From positions 4,508,699-4,572,698 of the forward strand of contig CM067512.1 of the NCBI GenBank assembly GCA_034509495.1: DNA of 64,000 bases, read 5' to 3'. Within the stretch, counting starts at the first letter, position 1, and each line of letters starts with the position of its first letter. Position numbers and translations under genes: made by a program. Shown here piece after piece: positions 12,440 to 23,483 of the stretch. This DNA comes from Acestrorhynchus altus. Taxonomy: Eukaryota; Chordata; Actinopteri; Characiformes; Acestrorhynchidae. A model generated the notes under the pieces. It searched no databases. It was given only the letters and a program-made list of their open reading frames with translations, and was not told the origin of the DNA.

Positions 12440-12735
12440 GCTCGGTGCTGTCACACTTGAGCAGATCTGCATGCTGATTGGCTCTTTATCTTGAAGGGTG
12501 GGATTCCATTCAGTCCATTGGCTCTTTATCTTGAGACTCATGATCTTAAAACCTGAGAGCCACACTTTCTGGACAGCGATGAACCAGTTTAAATGCCAAA
12601 GGAGCTTCCAGTGCATGTTTACTGCTCTGTCCACATGTACATGATCAACCTGCATACAGACTCTGACTGATCAGAGAGAGGGGGCGGGGCTAAAGACATC
12701 TCTGGCTCTATATCTTAAAGGGAGGAGCTTTGTAA
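12440..12735 (+). repeat. Dispersed repeat family C, copy 2
   Basis: It shares gcttccagtgcatgtttact, the agactctgactgatcag block and gggggcggggct with 6225-6600. The last block is followed by a tctatatcttaaagg tail that also occurs internally near 12480-12530, so this copy is partly tandemly duplicated. Confidence 0.6.
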
Positions 12736-13072
12736 AACAGATGTTGACCTTTCCTTTGGTTTCCTTTTAAGGAATGAATCAGAATCAGAAACACCTTGTT
12801 GATCTCAGAGGGAAATTGCAAAAGGGTACTGTATGGAGACCACGATCATTTCATAACCTGGTGGATGTTTCTGTGGAACCTCTGGCGAGAATGTACATAA
12901 ACTCTCAAGAAGCGTTTAGTTGTTTTGTTATTTTGTTCTAATTTAGTGACATTAAAACACACACTCAGCAAACACACTTCCGTTGTATGAATAGGTTTCA
13001 TTTTGTATTGGGGTTCAGACAACATGAAGGAGATTGGAAGCTAAAACATATTTGCTACTGAAATACAGGCTC

Positions 13073-13076
<4 letters not shown>

Positions 13077-13140
<64 letters not shown>
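13077..13140 (+). repeat. (CA)32 next to an exon acceptor
   Basis: A perfect 64-nt CA tract in the sense strand, ending 39 nt before exon 13180. CA repeats in pre-mRNA are known binding sites for hnRNP L, which can enhance or repress neighbouring exons; any effect here is inferred. A complementary TG tract lies downstream of the same exon at 13471-13515. Confidence 0.95.
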
Positions 13141-13145
<5 letters not shown>

Positions 13146-13179
13146 ACTGACTGACTCTCCTCTCTCACTCTTTTCCCAG

Positions 13180-13346
13180 ATGTGTATCAGCTGAGTCTTG
13201 CAGAGGAGCAGAAAGTAAGCATCACCACAGTAACGGTGGGTCAGAGCGTGGTGCTGACATGCAGCATCACAGGCGAGCAGCGGCCGCCAATCATCTGGAG
13301 ACGCAACAACCACGCCCTCAACACTCTGCAACTGGAGGACATCAAT
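13180..13346 (+). CDS. fstl5: fstl5 exon: first half of Ig-like domain 1
   Basis: Follistatin-like 5 is a secreted, mainly neural glycoprotein with Kazal, EF-hand and two Ig-like domains and a C-terminal propeller-like region; its molecular role is poorly defined. This exon starts after ttttcccag and ends AAT|GTGAGT. The first two bases complete a split codon, then the frame reads VYQLSLAEEQKVSITTVTVG. It contains the B-strand cysteine (VVLTCSITG) and the C-strand tryptophan (PPIIWRRNN) and ends LQLEDIN in phase 0. The next exon continues with DFGDDGSLYI, as in FSTL5/FSTL4 proteins. Length is 167 nt (entering phase 1, leaving phase 0), so skipping it would shift the frame. The preceding base, and hence the first residue, lie in an exon outside the window. 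Confidence 0.95.
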
Positions 13347-13470
13347 GTGAGTGACACCACTCAACACACACTCTGTCAGTACACACACACGGCACACTTT
13401 TTTTTTTTATTTCCTTTTACCCAGGAGCACTAAACTGTGAAGGTGAAATGATGTCTGATGTCTGTTCCTC

Positions 13471-13515
13471 TGTGTGTGTGTGTGTGTGTGTGTGCGTGTG
13501 TGCGTGTGTGTGTGT
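13471..13515 (+). repeat. (TG)n tract with two CG interruptions
   Basis: About 22 TG units in the sense strand, starting 125 nt after the donor of exon 13180-13346. It is the reverse complement of the CA tract at 13077-13140. Confidence 0.95.
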
Positions 13516-13661
13516 TTGGTACATTTTCAGGATGGTATTGTCCTGACTTTGAGAGAAAGACTGAGCTGTGGGACGTAGATATTTATATATACACATATAT
13601 GGTACATATATAGAACACGTGAAATATTGTTCATGCACATTCATAATGAAAAACAGTACAT

Positions 13662-13962
13662 GCACAGATGGGCCAAAACATTAAGACCACTCAAAGACCT
13701 GCAAATTGTTCAGGCCATCTAAAGACCAGCTGAAACCATCCAAAATCAGCTAAAGCCTGTTTGGAGCTGGATTCGTCTGAAGTAGCAGAAGTAACTTCTG
13801 AAGCAGCTCCAACTCACAAGGTGCAGGACTTAAATGATCTGCTGTAATATCTTGGTTCCACCTTCAAAGGTCTTTTGGAGTGACCTCCGTGGAAGCATGC
13901 AGGTTGAACAGCATTAGGCAGGTGGTCATAGTTGTCATAATGTTTTGGCTCATCTGTGTGTA
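13662..13962. mobile_element. Family B MITE with terminal inverted repeats
   Basis: The left end reads acagatgggccaaaacatta. The right end, reverse-complemented, reads cacacagatgagccaaaaca and then ttatga. The two agree over about 22 bases with two or three mismatches. The roughly 300-bp interior has no coding potential. Both ends and the size fit a non-autonomous DNA transposon of a type common in teleosts. Related ends occur at 7130-7240 and at 33276. The superfamily is not determined. Confidence 0.75.
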
Positions 13963-14039
13963 ATGCATATGTAACACATATTTATTAGTAAGGTATTACA
14001 GAGATACATATAATAAATATGTAACATTATTGACAAAAG

Positions 14040-14445
14040 GTACACATGTCCAAATGTTTGTGGACACCCTTTGTAAAGAATGCATTAAGCAAGTTTTAGT
14101 TGCACCCATTGCTGACACGGATGTGCAAATGCACACACACACACAGATTAACACACAGACACAGTCAGATAAACAAACTCAAACCGTTAAGCACCATGTC
14201 TCCCTGTTCCAAGCATTGAGCTGTGGAGCAGTGGAACCCTGTTCTCTAGAAGAGCTCCATCCAATACTTGGGGGGATGAGTTAGGGGGTTGAGAAGGAGG
14301 TCAGTAATGCTCTTGTTGCTGAATACAAACAAATCCTCACAGCAATGCTGCTGGACGGTAGAGGCAGTTACTCCATCAAAAGCAGGATCAACTCTTTTAA
14401 TGTCCTTGTTTTCAGAAGAAACATTGAAGGACCTGTTGTCCCAAT
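14040..14445 (+). repeat. Dispersed repeat family A, copy 2
   Basis: The longest sense-orientation copy. It has aaatgtttgtggacaccc, gttgcacccattgctgacac, a CA-rich middle, gagctgtggagcagtggaac, the gagctccatccaatacttgg block, aaatcctcacagcaatgctg and ggatcaactcttttaatg. These blocks appear in the same order, reversed, at 41731, 44351 and 62262. It encodes no protein. Confidence 0.75.
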
Positions 14446-17214
14446 GCTTTCTCCATAGTGTGTATATTGTTATGGATCTTGGTATTGTTTCATTAGTGTC
14501 TTTACTCCAGAGGGTGAGCTTATGATTTATCGACACTGATTATAATAATGATAAAAGATGTCAAACTATGATGAATCACATACCCCAACCAGTGTTTCCA
14601 GCAGAGACAAGAGAGAAAATGAATGCCAAACCAAAAGTCAATCACTATTCCGCCGTGCCTCAGGCCCGGCGCTCATGCTGCAGCCAGAACGTATAGAAGC
14701 CTCAACAAGCAGTCACATACGAGAGCCCCAGAGTGTGTGAAAGGGTAGAAGAAGGTGGGAGCTGGTGTATGTATGGACTGTATCATTCATCATAGCTCCA
14801 GCTCAATAAAGAAACCCATTAATATGAGTAGAGGCCCAACAGAAAGTGCTTAAAGGAGAGTTAAGGAGCTTTGTCGGCCTTTAACTCAGGCTGAGTTAGC
14901 ATGGCAAAGCGGAGTGCATTCACTGTGAGAAGTGAAGATGTTTCAAGGCAAAAGATGTAAAGAACGTACGTAACGAATTGTCACTTAGAGATATGAATGG
15001 ATGCAGACACGTGGCCCAGAGAGGCAGCCACATCCACCCTGAAATGTACTTACTGCTTATTTACTGAGATGGTAAGCACAGTCCACAGCTTTTCAGAAGA
15101 GTGAAGGTCAGAAGATTAATGTAAGCCTGATCTATCCATTCCATAACGACGTTTGATGTGTTTTTAGGGTCACTGTCCTGTTAGAAACCTAAACTCTGTC
15201 CAAGTTTCAGCCTTTTGGCCGAAGGTTTGGAGTCTTCATTATTCATTCCTTCATCCACTTTGGGCAATGTACCACATCCAAGAGAGCTCCAATGAATGGG
15301 GCTACCACCACCATGCTTAACAGGTGGTGCAGTGAATTAGAAGTTCCTCCAGAAGATTGTATTCTTGGATTGTGGAGTAGGGGCTTAAAAATGGGGTAAA
15401 AAAAAAAGTTAAAGGGTATTTTGTAACTTTCAAAACCACAGAACTACAGTAATAATCAATAATCCAAGGGGTTGATGTATATTTGTGTTGATTCCAGAAG
15501 AAAAAAAAAAAACCTTTCGCAGTCAGTGTCCTGACTCACCTCTCAAGCTGATTTGTAACCATGTCAACACTGCAGTCAGAGATAGAACTAACACCTCCCG
15601 CTGCTAATACAACATTAAATGCTGATGAGCTTCTAAAGTCTGTGCAGAGCTCCAGGCAGCCAAGATCCATCTCTGGCCTCCCTGAGCTCTCCCAAACCTC
15701 ACAGAGCGGCTGTTGATCAGCCACAGAGCACACTCTGAGAACGCACACTCGTACAACGCTTAGGTGCATGGATCTCTCGCTTACTGCTATTGACAGAGCC
15801 GGGTTTTGTATCTATGGCTGTAAATAATCTACAGACTGAAATATCAGAGAGTGCAGAGCTGCTCCAGGATCCGTCTCTGAGGACAAACATCTCCTCATGG
15901 CCCTGAAGCAGGCAGCCCTCTCCAGCACTTTCACATCATCATGCAAGCTTTATCGCTCCCAGGCTGCAGTCATGAAGGCCATGCCCTGTACGCCCTGCTC
16001 ATGCTGGAGCCTCACATTCATTCATCAAACCTTTCCATTTTTAGATCATATAGGGGTTTTTCTCCACATGTGGTCAAGGTCCTTCATGGCTCAATATATA
16101 TATTTATATACAGTTTTGTGTGTGTATATATATATATATTGCTTTTTATTTCAGTTTTAGTCAAAACAGCCATCACCTTCTTTTAACTTGTTTTTCAGAA
16201 GATATTTTGTAGACATTTAGATAGAAGGTAACTTGCATAAGGAAGGAGAAAGTCAAAGGAAAATAAGTAGAACATCAGGAGTTCAATTCGATTCAGTGAT
16301 TCAAGCGTACAGAGAAAATGGTCTCCTAACATCCAAGAAGAAACTTGGGAGATTGCCAAATCTGCCCTTATCAGAAAAAAACAGCACTTATAGTTTTCAT
16401 CTCTGATGGAGAGAACATTTAGCTCCACTCTTGCATCAGATCTGAAATCACCCACAGATGTTTTGTGTCCATCCTGTTTCTAGAACTGACCAAGAAATTC
16501 AACCCAAGACAAACCAAACAAATAAGTTTTTGAAGATTATGATTCAGGACTTTATAGTTTAAACGGCATTTAACTGCATTTAACTTTGAACTGTATCAGA
16601 ATCTGCCTTTTCTAGAGAATTTTTTCTGCTTGTTTCAAGTTAATTAAATAAAACGATACCATGCAATTTTTGTTACAAGAAATAATTGTCATTTAAAAGA
16701 AGTCATATCCATATAAATTCCATCTCATTATTAGTGTGCTGTCAGAAAGGAATAACTTATTCTGGATTAGTCTCAATGTAGTTCATCTGGTATTTCTCTC
16801 TCACTTCTAACTTTTAAACCAGTCGACATTAAGAAGCATGAAAATGTTCGCACACCTATGGCAACAGCCCAAAAATGAGTGGATTTCCGGATCATCCCAA
16901 GCAGAGCTTGAAGCGAAATCCGCTTAAGCGCGTTAAACGTGAAAATGAAGGCTCTTGCTGTGTGTTGCATCACCGTACACAGCTGGGCCCATTAGGCTTC
17001 TCCCAGGGAGGGACCAGGGACTGAACATCCAGTCAAATGACCCACTGTTGAATATATGGAGAACTCTTGTATTGTTTGCTTGGAAATGTCTCACTTTTCT
17101 GAATAATGTTCATGCAAGAGTTGATTAATCACTGTGAATGAAATTGTGTGGTTGTATGGAATTTATGAAGCTTTAAATGTGGCAGCTCTACTTAAAAACA
17201 GCCTTAGCTCTTGA

Positions 17215-17585
17215 CCACTATGGTCAAGGTATGTTTTGAGTTTGATGGTTTAGCTGGTCTAAAATCATGATCAACCTGACAAAGCTAGACATTTAGTACA
17301 ATCAACTTTGATGGTGCTGGTTGACCAGCATGACCCTTTCGGCCAATCAGTATGAGCAGCTCGATCAAGTTAGTTGGCCAGATTGGTTTTGCTGGTCATG
17401 CTAGTCAAAGAGAATGAACAGCATCACCAAACTGGTCAACCAGCCTGACCAAGCTGGTTGACTAGCATGACCAGCAATACCCAGCTGGTCAACTAGCCTG
17501 ACCAGCAATACCCAGCTGGTCAACCAGTATCATAAATCAAATGCAACATACACTATGCTGGCCATGAAGCTGGATAACCAGCCAC
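17215..17585. repeat. ACCAGC/GCTGGT imperfect palindromic repeat
   Basis: About 370 bp with many copies of gaccagc, gctggtc and accagcctgacc in both orientations, including a direct duplication of accagcaatacccagctggt. Alternating complementary motifs would let the strand fold on itself. A similar low-complexity repeat is seen in other fish genomes. Confidence 0.7.
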
Positions 17586-18317
17586 TTTACCATCACAGGG
17601 AACGATAGAGCCACAGAAAATGGTAATCTAGATGATTAATTAAGTGGATGATTGATTTCCAAGATGATTTCTGAGATGTAAAGTGTTTCAAATTCAAACA
17701 AATATTTAAATTCTCTTAATATTTACATCTCAAATGAAGAAATATTTGAGTAGCCTGCTGAAAATATCAATATATGGTCTCCTATGAATACTTTTTTTTT
17801 CAAAGTATGAAAAACCTCTTCTAAACACTTCTAAAGGTTAATGTTCTAACAAGAACATTTTGTAGACCTATTTTTTTTTATTTGTTTGTATTATGGGATC
17901 ATGTTGCTGTCCTCTCAGGGTCCTCTCAGTGTAGAGTTAACATGGTACGTGGTTAACTAGAAGAAGAGACGTCTCCCACTATGTCTCTCTCTCTTCATGT
18001 CTGATGCAACAGAATAGTTTGTTCTAATCAGCCCTTCTCCAGGAAGCCTCGTAGCCAGTTTCCATAGTCCATATTCAGATTATGGTGGTATTTGTGGTGT
18101 TTAGACTGGGTGTGCTGGGTGTACGAAGTGACCTGATTATGATTGGACAGAAATGTGGCCATGTGACTAATGCATCGTTTAGGAGGAAACATCTTTGGTA
18201 GAATGTTTATCAGATGAGACATTCTGAAAAAGCTTTGATTCTGTCTGGGATCTCGGGAGCTGTTTCTTTACTCTAGCTGGTCTTAACCTGCTGTCTGTAT
18301 TCATTTCCTCCTTACAG

Positions 18318-18329
18318 ATCCCATCACAG
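18318..18329 (+). other. fstl5: Candidate 12-nt alternative microexon
   Basis: The sequence ATCCCATCACAG is bounded upstream by tttcctccttacag and downstream by gtaggt, both good splice sites. Upstream elements are a branch-point-like tcttaac (A about 32 nt before the exon), a TGC at 18289-18291 and a pyrimidine-rich tract. The intron is phase 0 and the 12 nt read in frame as I-P-S-Q with no stop. The product would be LEDIN-IPSQ-DFGDDG, a four-residue insertion in the loop before the E strand of Ig domain 1. A TGC shortly upstream is typical of SRRM4-dependent neural microexons. I know of no such FSTL5 isoform. In 10 kb of intron a chance arrangement like this is possible. Confidence 0.4.
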
Positions 18330-19170
18330 GTAGGTTTCCTCACCTGTCAAGGACTGCATGCTTACAAGCCGTAACATCACCTTCACAAACCCCCGACGCT
18401 GATCAGGCTTTACATTAAAACTTTAAGATGTACATGCTTTACCTCTCTACGCTGTCTGTAACTATCAGAATGTTGTTACTGACATGCTCATTGACTGCCT
18501 GCACTTCCAGACATGTGCAGAGATCACGCTTGTCTTCTTTGATCAAGACTTTGATGGCTAATGTTTTCAGGATTCGGTGTGAATATGTCAGACAAATGGC
18601 CTGTTATCTTACAATTCTGACAGAATGTGACAAAATAATTGCCTACTTTCATGGAATTTTGACTTAATGTGTAAAAATAATAGCTTATATTTCATGAGGT
18701 TGGGATGAAAATATCAAAACAGTGACCGAATGTATAGAAATAATGGCTGATTTGTTCTCTGTTTCACATTACAGTTCCCTCTTAGGTTATTCTTGACGTC
18801 ATTTGGGAAAAAGCTTCCATAAATTCATACAAATTCATACATTCATATATGCACTCATTGACAGAACAATAATGCGCCAAATAGAGTTGTTGGAATGAAA
18901 TGAAACTGTAATGACTGAATGTGATGATGATAAATGTAAGTGCTTACAAAATTAGAGGGAACGGATACATTTATTGGGGAAAAATGTAAGGCTCTCATAC
19001 ACTGTTCTAGCCAGGTGAAAAGATGAGCTATGGTCAGTCAAACTGGTTCCAAATGCAAGGGTCACCAACTCTGTTCCTGGAGAGCCAGATTTTAGATTCA
19101 GCACAAATCCGCCCCACTTGAGCCAACTAATTACAGAAGCTGAAGGTTCAGTCGTGTATGTTACAGTGAC

Positions 19171-19248
19171 AATACAGTTCCAGTTCCAGAATCCAAGACA
19201 ATACAGTTCCAGTTCCAGAATCCAAGACAATACAGTTCCAGTTCCAGC
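19171..19248. repeat. 29-bp tandem repeat, 2.7 copies
   Basis: Units begin aatacagttccagttccag at 19171, 19200 and 19229 and are essentially identical. A short TG tract follows. Confidence 0.9.
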
Positions 19249-19488
19249 TGTGTGTGTGTGTGTGTACCCTCATGTTACCACTCTGCCTGGATGGGAGGGT
19301 GATTCATCAAAATGACCATCCTGCTCCTCTAAGTCCAATGATGTGCCCCTCACAAAGTCAACTGGGCAAAAGGCCTCTCTTCAAGAGGTACACTATTCAA
19401 AAGTAGCTTCTAACAGCCTTTTTATAGGGCAGTAGGGGAAGCATATTTACACCATGTTGTCTAATGTCTAATCAGATCATGCCTATAT

Positions 19489-19491
<3 letters not shown>

Positions 19492-19560
<69 letters not shown>

Positions 19561-19584
19561 GTTGATATTATTATTATTATTATT

Positions 19585-19637
<53 letters not shown>
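19492..19637. repeat. (TTA)n/(TAA)n inverted array
   Basis: About 95 bp of TTA units, interrupted at 19561-19566, abut about 50 bp of AAT/TAA units. This makes a self-complementary structure with almost no loop. Confidence 0.95.
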
Positions 19638-19641
<4 letters not shown>

Positions 19642-20089
19642 GTACTGATTTTATGGGGATGAATAGTTATGCACGATCAGGTTTTCTGTTATCTTGTCCT
19701 GTTTGTTGTTTGCTTCACAATAAAAAAATAAAAAATGTAGGCATGTTCTTTAAATGAAATTATGTAAACTGTCAAATAGTCCATTTTAATGCCAGATTGT
19801 AACGTAGAGAAACATGAAAGATGCCAAGGAGGGTGAAAACTTTCATAAGACACTGTGTATTTTATACAGTATAGACAGAAATATATGCACGTCAATTGGG
19901 CAGCATTACCTTTATATAGTATAGTGAATGCTTTACATGTATATATACCTGTAGGCAATACATGTGTGTGTGAGCTGAAATGGTCTCTGTTCTCATGCTG
20001 TTGGGAAGCAATGCAGCCACTCGAGCCGCTGCGCTCCGGTTTCAACCACTGGAGGAGAATTTTTTGGTTCGTTGGGTCATGCAGAGGAG

Positions 20090-20093
<4 letters not shown>

Positions 20094-20151
<58 letters not shown>
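20094..20151. repeat. (GA)n microsatellite
   Basis: About 29 perfect GA units. Confidence 0.95.
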
Positions 20152-20154
<3 letters not shown>

Positions 20155-20942
20155 GCCAGCCAGGGGCCATATTTGGTCTTTAGAGAGATTGTCATCTATT
20201 AATATTCAGCCAGCTTTCTCTTCCCATACCTGCTACCCCCCCATAGTATGTATGGAACTATGAGTAAAGGATAACTCAGGAGAGGAGACAGTGGAAGGGA
20301 GAGGAGGGAAGGAGGGGCTGAATGTTGTATTTTGTCGCCTTTTTCATTTACGAGGGTGAAAAAAATACACAGAGCTGCTGGCAAAATGACACCATCAATT
20401 CCCATTGTGCTCTGAGGCTGAACACCAACTGTGCTCCAAACAAGGAAGCACAGTATAGCTTCAGCATCCACTTCCACACTTGCTGGGAATTATCCATGGC
20501 CGGGGAGATGGTGACCAACTTGAAAATAACAAGGTTACAATGTTCTACAACCAGCATTACTATTAAATAAGCTTTCGCTGTAAGTACGATTGTACCATAG
20601 TTTGTTCTGACCTTGTAATTTGATTGGCTGAAAGAGATTCTCTGAAATATCTCCCATTATTGGGAAAAGAGGGTATTTGTCCCACTTTATCACTGTAGTG
20701 GGTGGTGACCTGGATATTGCATGATCTCACACATAGAAACATACACGTAGACTGATTATTTTGGCCTGGACAGTTGTAGCACTGTTGAGCAAAATACACA
20801 CAAAAAACATGCACAACTGCTCTGTCATGAACTTGAAGAAAGGATGATTATATAGGAGCTAATTCTGCTTTTAGAAAGTTTTTTGGGCTTAAATAAATGA
20901 AATGAATGGGCTGAAATTCATAGAGAAATTGTAAAAATTCCT

Positions 20943-22060
20943 CATATTACTATGGTTAAGATTAGGTTTAGAATTAGGGTTAATGATTTAGGTGTAAATT
21001 AAGGTTTAGGTGTGAATTAAGATATAGGTTTAGTTAGATTAAGATTAGGTTTAGGTGTAGATTAAGGTGTAGGTTAGGTTAGGTTTAGGTGTAGGTGTAT
21101 GTTTAGGTGTATGTTAAGGTTAGGGTTAGGGTTAGGGTTAGGTTTAGGTGTAGGTGTAGGTGTAGGTGTATGTTAAAGTTATGGTTAGGGTTAGAGTTTA
21201 AGTGTATGTTAATGTTAGGGTTAGGTTTAGGTTTAGGTGTAGGTGTAGGTTTAGGTGTATGGTAAGGTTAGGGTTAGGTTTAGGTTTAGGTTTAGGTGTA
21301 GGTGTAGGTTTAGGTGTATGGTAAGGTTAGGGTTAGGTTAGGGTTAGGGTTAGGTTTAGGTGTAGGTGTAGGTGTATGTTAAGGTTAGGGTTAGGTTAGG
21401 TTAGGTTAGGTTAGGGTTAGGTTTAGGTGTAGGTGTATGTTTAGGTGTATGTTAAGGTTAGGGTTAGGGTTAGGGTTAGGTTTAGGTGTAGGTGTATGTT
21501 TAGGTGTATGTTAAGGTTAGGGTTAGGGTTAGGTTTAGGTGTAGGTGTAGGTTTAGGTGTATGTTAAGGTTATGGTTAGGGTTAGAGTTTAAGTGTATGT
21601 TAATGTTAGGGTTAGGTTTAGGTGTAGGTGTAGGTTTAGGTGTATGGTAAGGTTAGGGTTAGGTTAGGGTTAGGTTTAGGTGTAGGTGTAGGTGTAGGTG
21701 TATGTTAAGGTTAGGTTAGGTTAGGTTAGGTTAGGTTAGGTTAGGTTAGGGTTAGGTTTAGGTGTAGGTGTATGTTTAGGTGTATGTTAAGGTTAGGGTT
21801 AGGTTTAGGTTTAGGTGTAGGTGTAGTTTTAGGTGTATGTTAAGGTTAGGGTTAGGGTTAGGGTTAGAGTTTAAGTGTATGTTAATGTTAGGGTTAGGTT
21901 TAGGTTTAGGTGTAGGTGTAGCTTTAGGTGTATGTTAAGGTTAGGGTTAGGGTTAGGGTTTAAGTGTATGTTAAGGTTAGGGTTAGGTTTAGGTGTAGGG
22001 TTAGGTGTATGTTAAGGTTAGGGTTAGGTTTAGGTGTAGGTTTAGGTGTAGGTTAAGGTC
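20943..22060 (+). repeat. Interstitial telomere-like TTAGGG/TTAGGT array
   Basis: About 1.1 kb made of ggttagg, ttaggg, tttaggtgtagg and tgtatgttaagg variants. The outer 5' end is most degenerate. The blocks form a longer unit: the block with gttagagtttaagtgtatg occurs at about 21190 and 21581, an offset of about 391 bp, with shortened versions near 21865 and 21955. Perfect TTAGGG runs reach only three to four units. The G-rich strand is the transcribed sense strand of fstl5. It is more likely a satellite-like tandem array than a fused chromosome end. Confidence 0.9.
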
Positions 22061-23042
22061 ACTAGAGGTCACATTTCCTCTGAACAGGCTCATTTTACAG
22101 AGTGAGAGAAGTGAGATTAGGTGGAAAATCGAAGCTGTGTTTATTCCTAGAAGCGCTAAACTGTGGTCACCTGACTGCTCTGGCTGCCTCCTAGTGTCTG
22201 TACAGCATAAACAAAATATTCTACACTGCGTACTAAAGCTACTGGTACCAACAGTGACAGTATGCAGCACCTTGCCTCTGGGAGCACTGGAACAAATAAT
22301 TATGCATCATAATATGTATAATAAGGGAATAACGGAAGTGCAGGCAGTCATGGGCAGAACTCAATCTCGACTTGTAATTAACCGCACTGAGAAGGAAAAT
22401 AAACGGAAGAGGGAGAGAAAAAAACAAAACCGTCAAAAGATTTTCAATCTCGCCGTTCCGTCCTCGTTGTCTCGGGGTGGTGCTGCCTAATCAAATTCCG
22501 ATCTAATCAGAACGAGGAGAGAATTGGAACGCAGTGCTCAGAGGAGTGGCTGAGCGCTCCTCTGCCACGGTGTGGAGTTGCACTCCTAACGACGCTGCCT
22601 GGTTATTGTCGGGCTGTTGGACTTTGTGCATGTGAATAAATTAGCTTCGGAGCTTCTGGTGGCTTTGTTCTGTTCTCTTTTGCTAATGCTGTTTGTCTCT
22701 CTGTCCTTCTCTGGTTCTGCCACTGCTTCCAGGGCTGCATGCAGAGTCCTGCTGGTTTCTGTCCTGTCGCAGAAAAGTGATCTAGCTTTCGGTCTTCATC
22801 GTCCCTCTGACTTTTTGCTGGGGAGGATTTATGGAAGTGTTTTAAGGCTTTTTCTGATCACTTTAAAGACCTGACAGCTGATTACACCAAGCTGTGCACC
22901 TTACTGCTGCCGTCTCTGCTGCCGTTCTGGCAGATGATCAGAGCTCTGCTCCTTTATCAGATGAGAAACGAATTACACAGCAGTGAACGATTTACCAAAG
23001 ATCATTTCAAAGGTCTTTTCTCATAAATACTCAACTCTTACT

Positions 23043-23044
<2 letters not shown>

Positions 23045-23090
<46 letters not shown>
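23045..23090. repeat. (CT)n microsatellite
   Basis: About 22 CT units. Confidence 0.95.
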
Positions 23091-23092
<2 letters not shown>

Positions 23093-23354
23093 ATTAAAAT
23101 AAATTAAATGAGATCATAGAGATAAACAATGGAAAAAAGTCTGAATAATAAAAATAATATTATAATTAATTGATGAATAAAATAATAGTAAAATTGATCA
23201 ATAAAAATCGCACACAGTGAATGTAAATAATGAAGGAGTGCATCTGAATATCAGAAATAAGAAATGTGTTATTATTTATTGTATAACTGAAGATATGTTA
23301 TGGTTATGAGTGGTGTGGTCTGTTTGGCAGTTTTGGCACTTCTTCATCACTTCT

Positions 23355-23357
<3 letters not shown>

Positions 23358-23409
<52 letters not shown>
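23358..23409. repeat. (CT)n microsatellite
   Basis: About 26 CT units in the sense strand, roughly 360 nt upstream of exon 23769. Confidence 0.95.
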
Positions 23410-23411
<2 letters not shown>

Positions 23412-23483
23412 CACATCTGCACTCAGAATCAGAGTGATTGCTGATAATGCTCACACTCTATTATTTGCAGATTTATGCAGATG

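Larger units (their letters stand above)
1..13179 (+). other. fstl5: fstl5 intron, 3' portion (5' end outside window)
   Basis: No exon is recognisable in this stretch. The preceding fstl5 exon should encode the end of the EF-hand region, just before the VYQLSL sequence at 13182. I looked for a frame resembling EF-hand or Kazal sequence followed by a donor and saw none, so that exon probably lies upstream. The intron ends in a pyrimidine tract and ttttcccag at 13171-13179. It holds simple repeats, one Tc1/mariner relic, several dispersed-repeat fragments (listed separately) and two stretches of balanced, non-repetitive sequence (about 3120-3540 and 9780-10340) that might be conserved non-coding DNA. 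The rest shows nothing I can name. Confidence 0.75.

Noticed and set aside
19689..20195. 168-codon minus-strand open frame
   Set aside because: It begins in a CT/GA microsatellite (S-L repeats) and the rest matches nothing.
21117..21143. Chromosome-end fusion marked by TTAGGG
   Set aside because: Perfect runs are only three to four units, variants dominate, and a coding gene continues on both sides; a tandem array is simpler.
22005..22490. 161-codon plus-strand open frame
   Set aside because: Its start is translated telomere-like repeat and the remainder shows no family resemblance.
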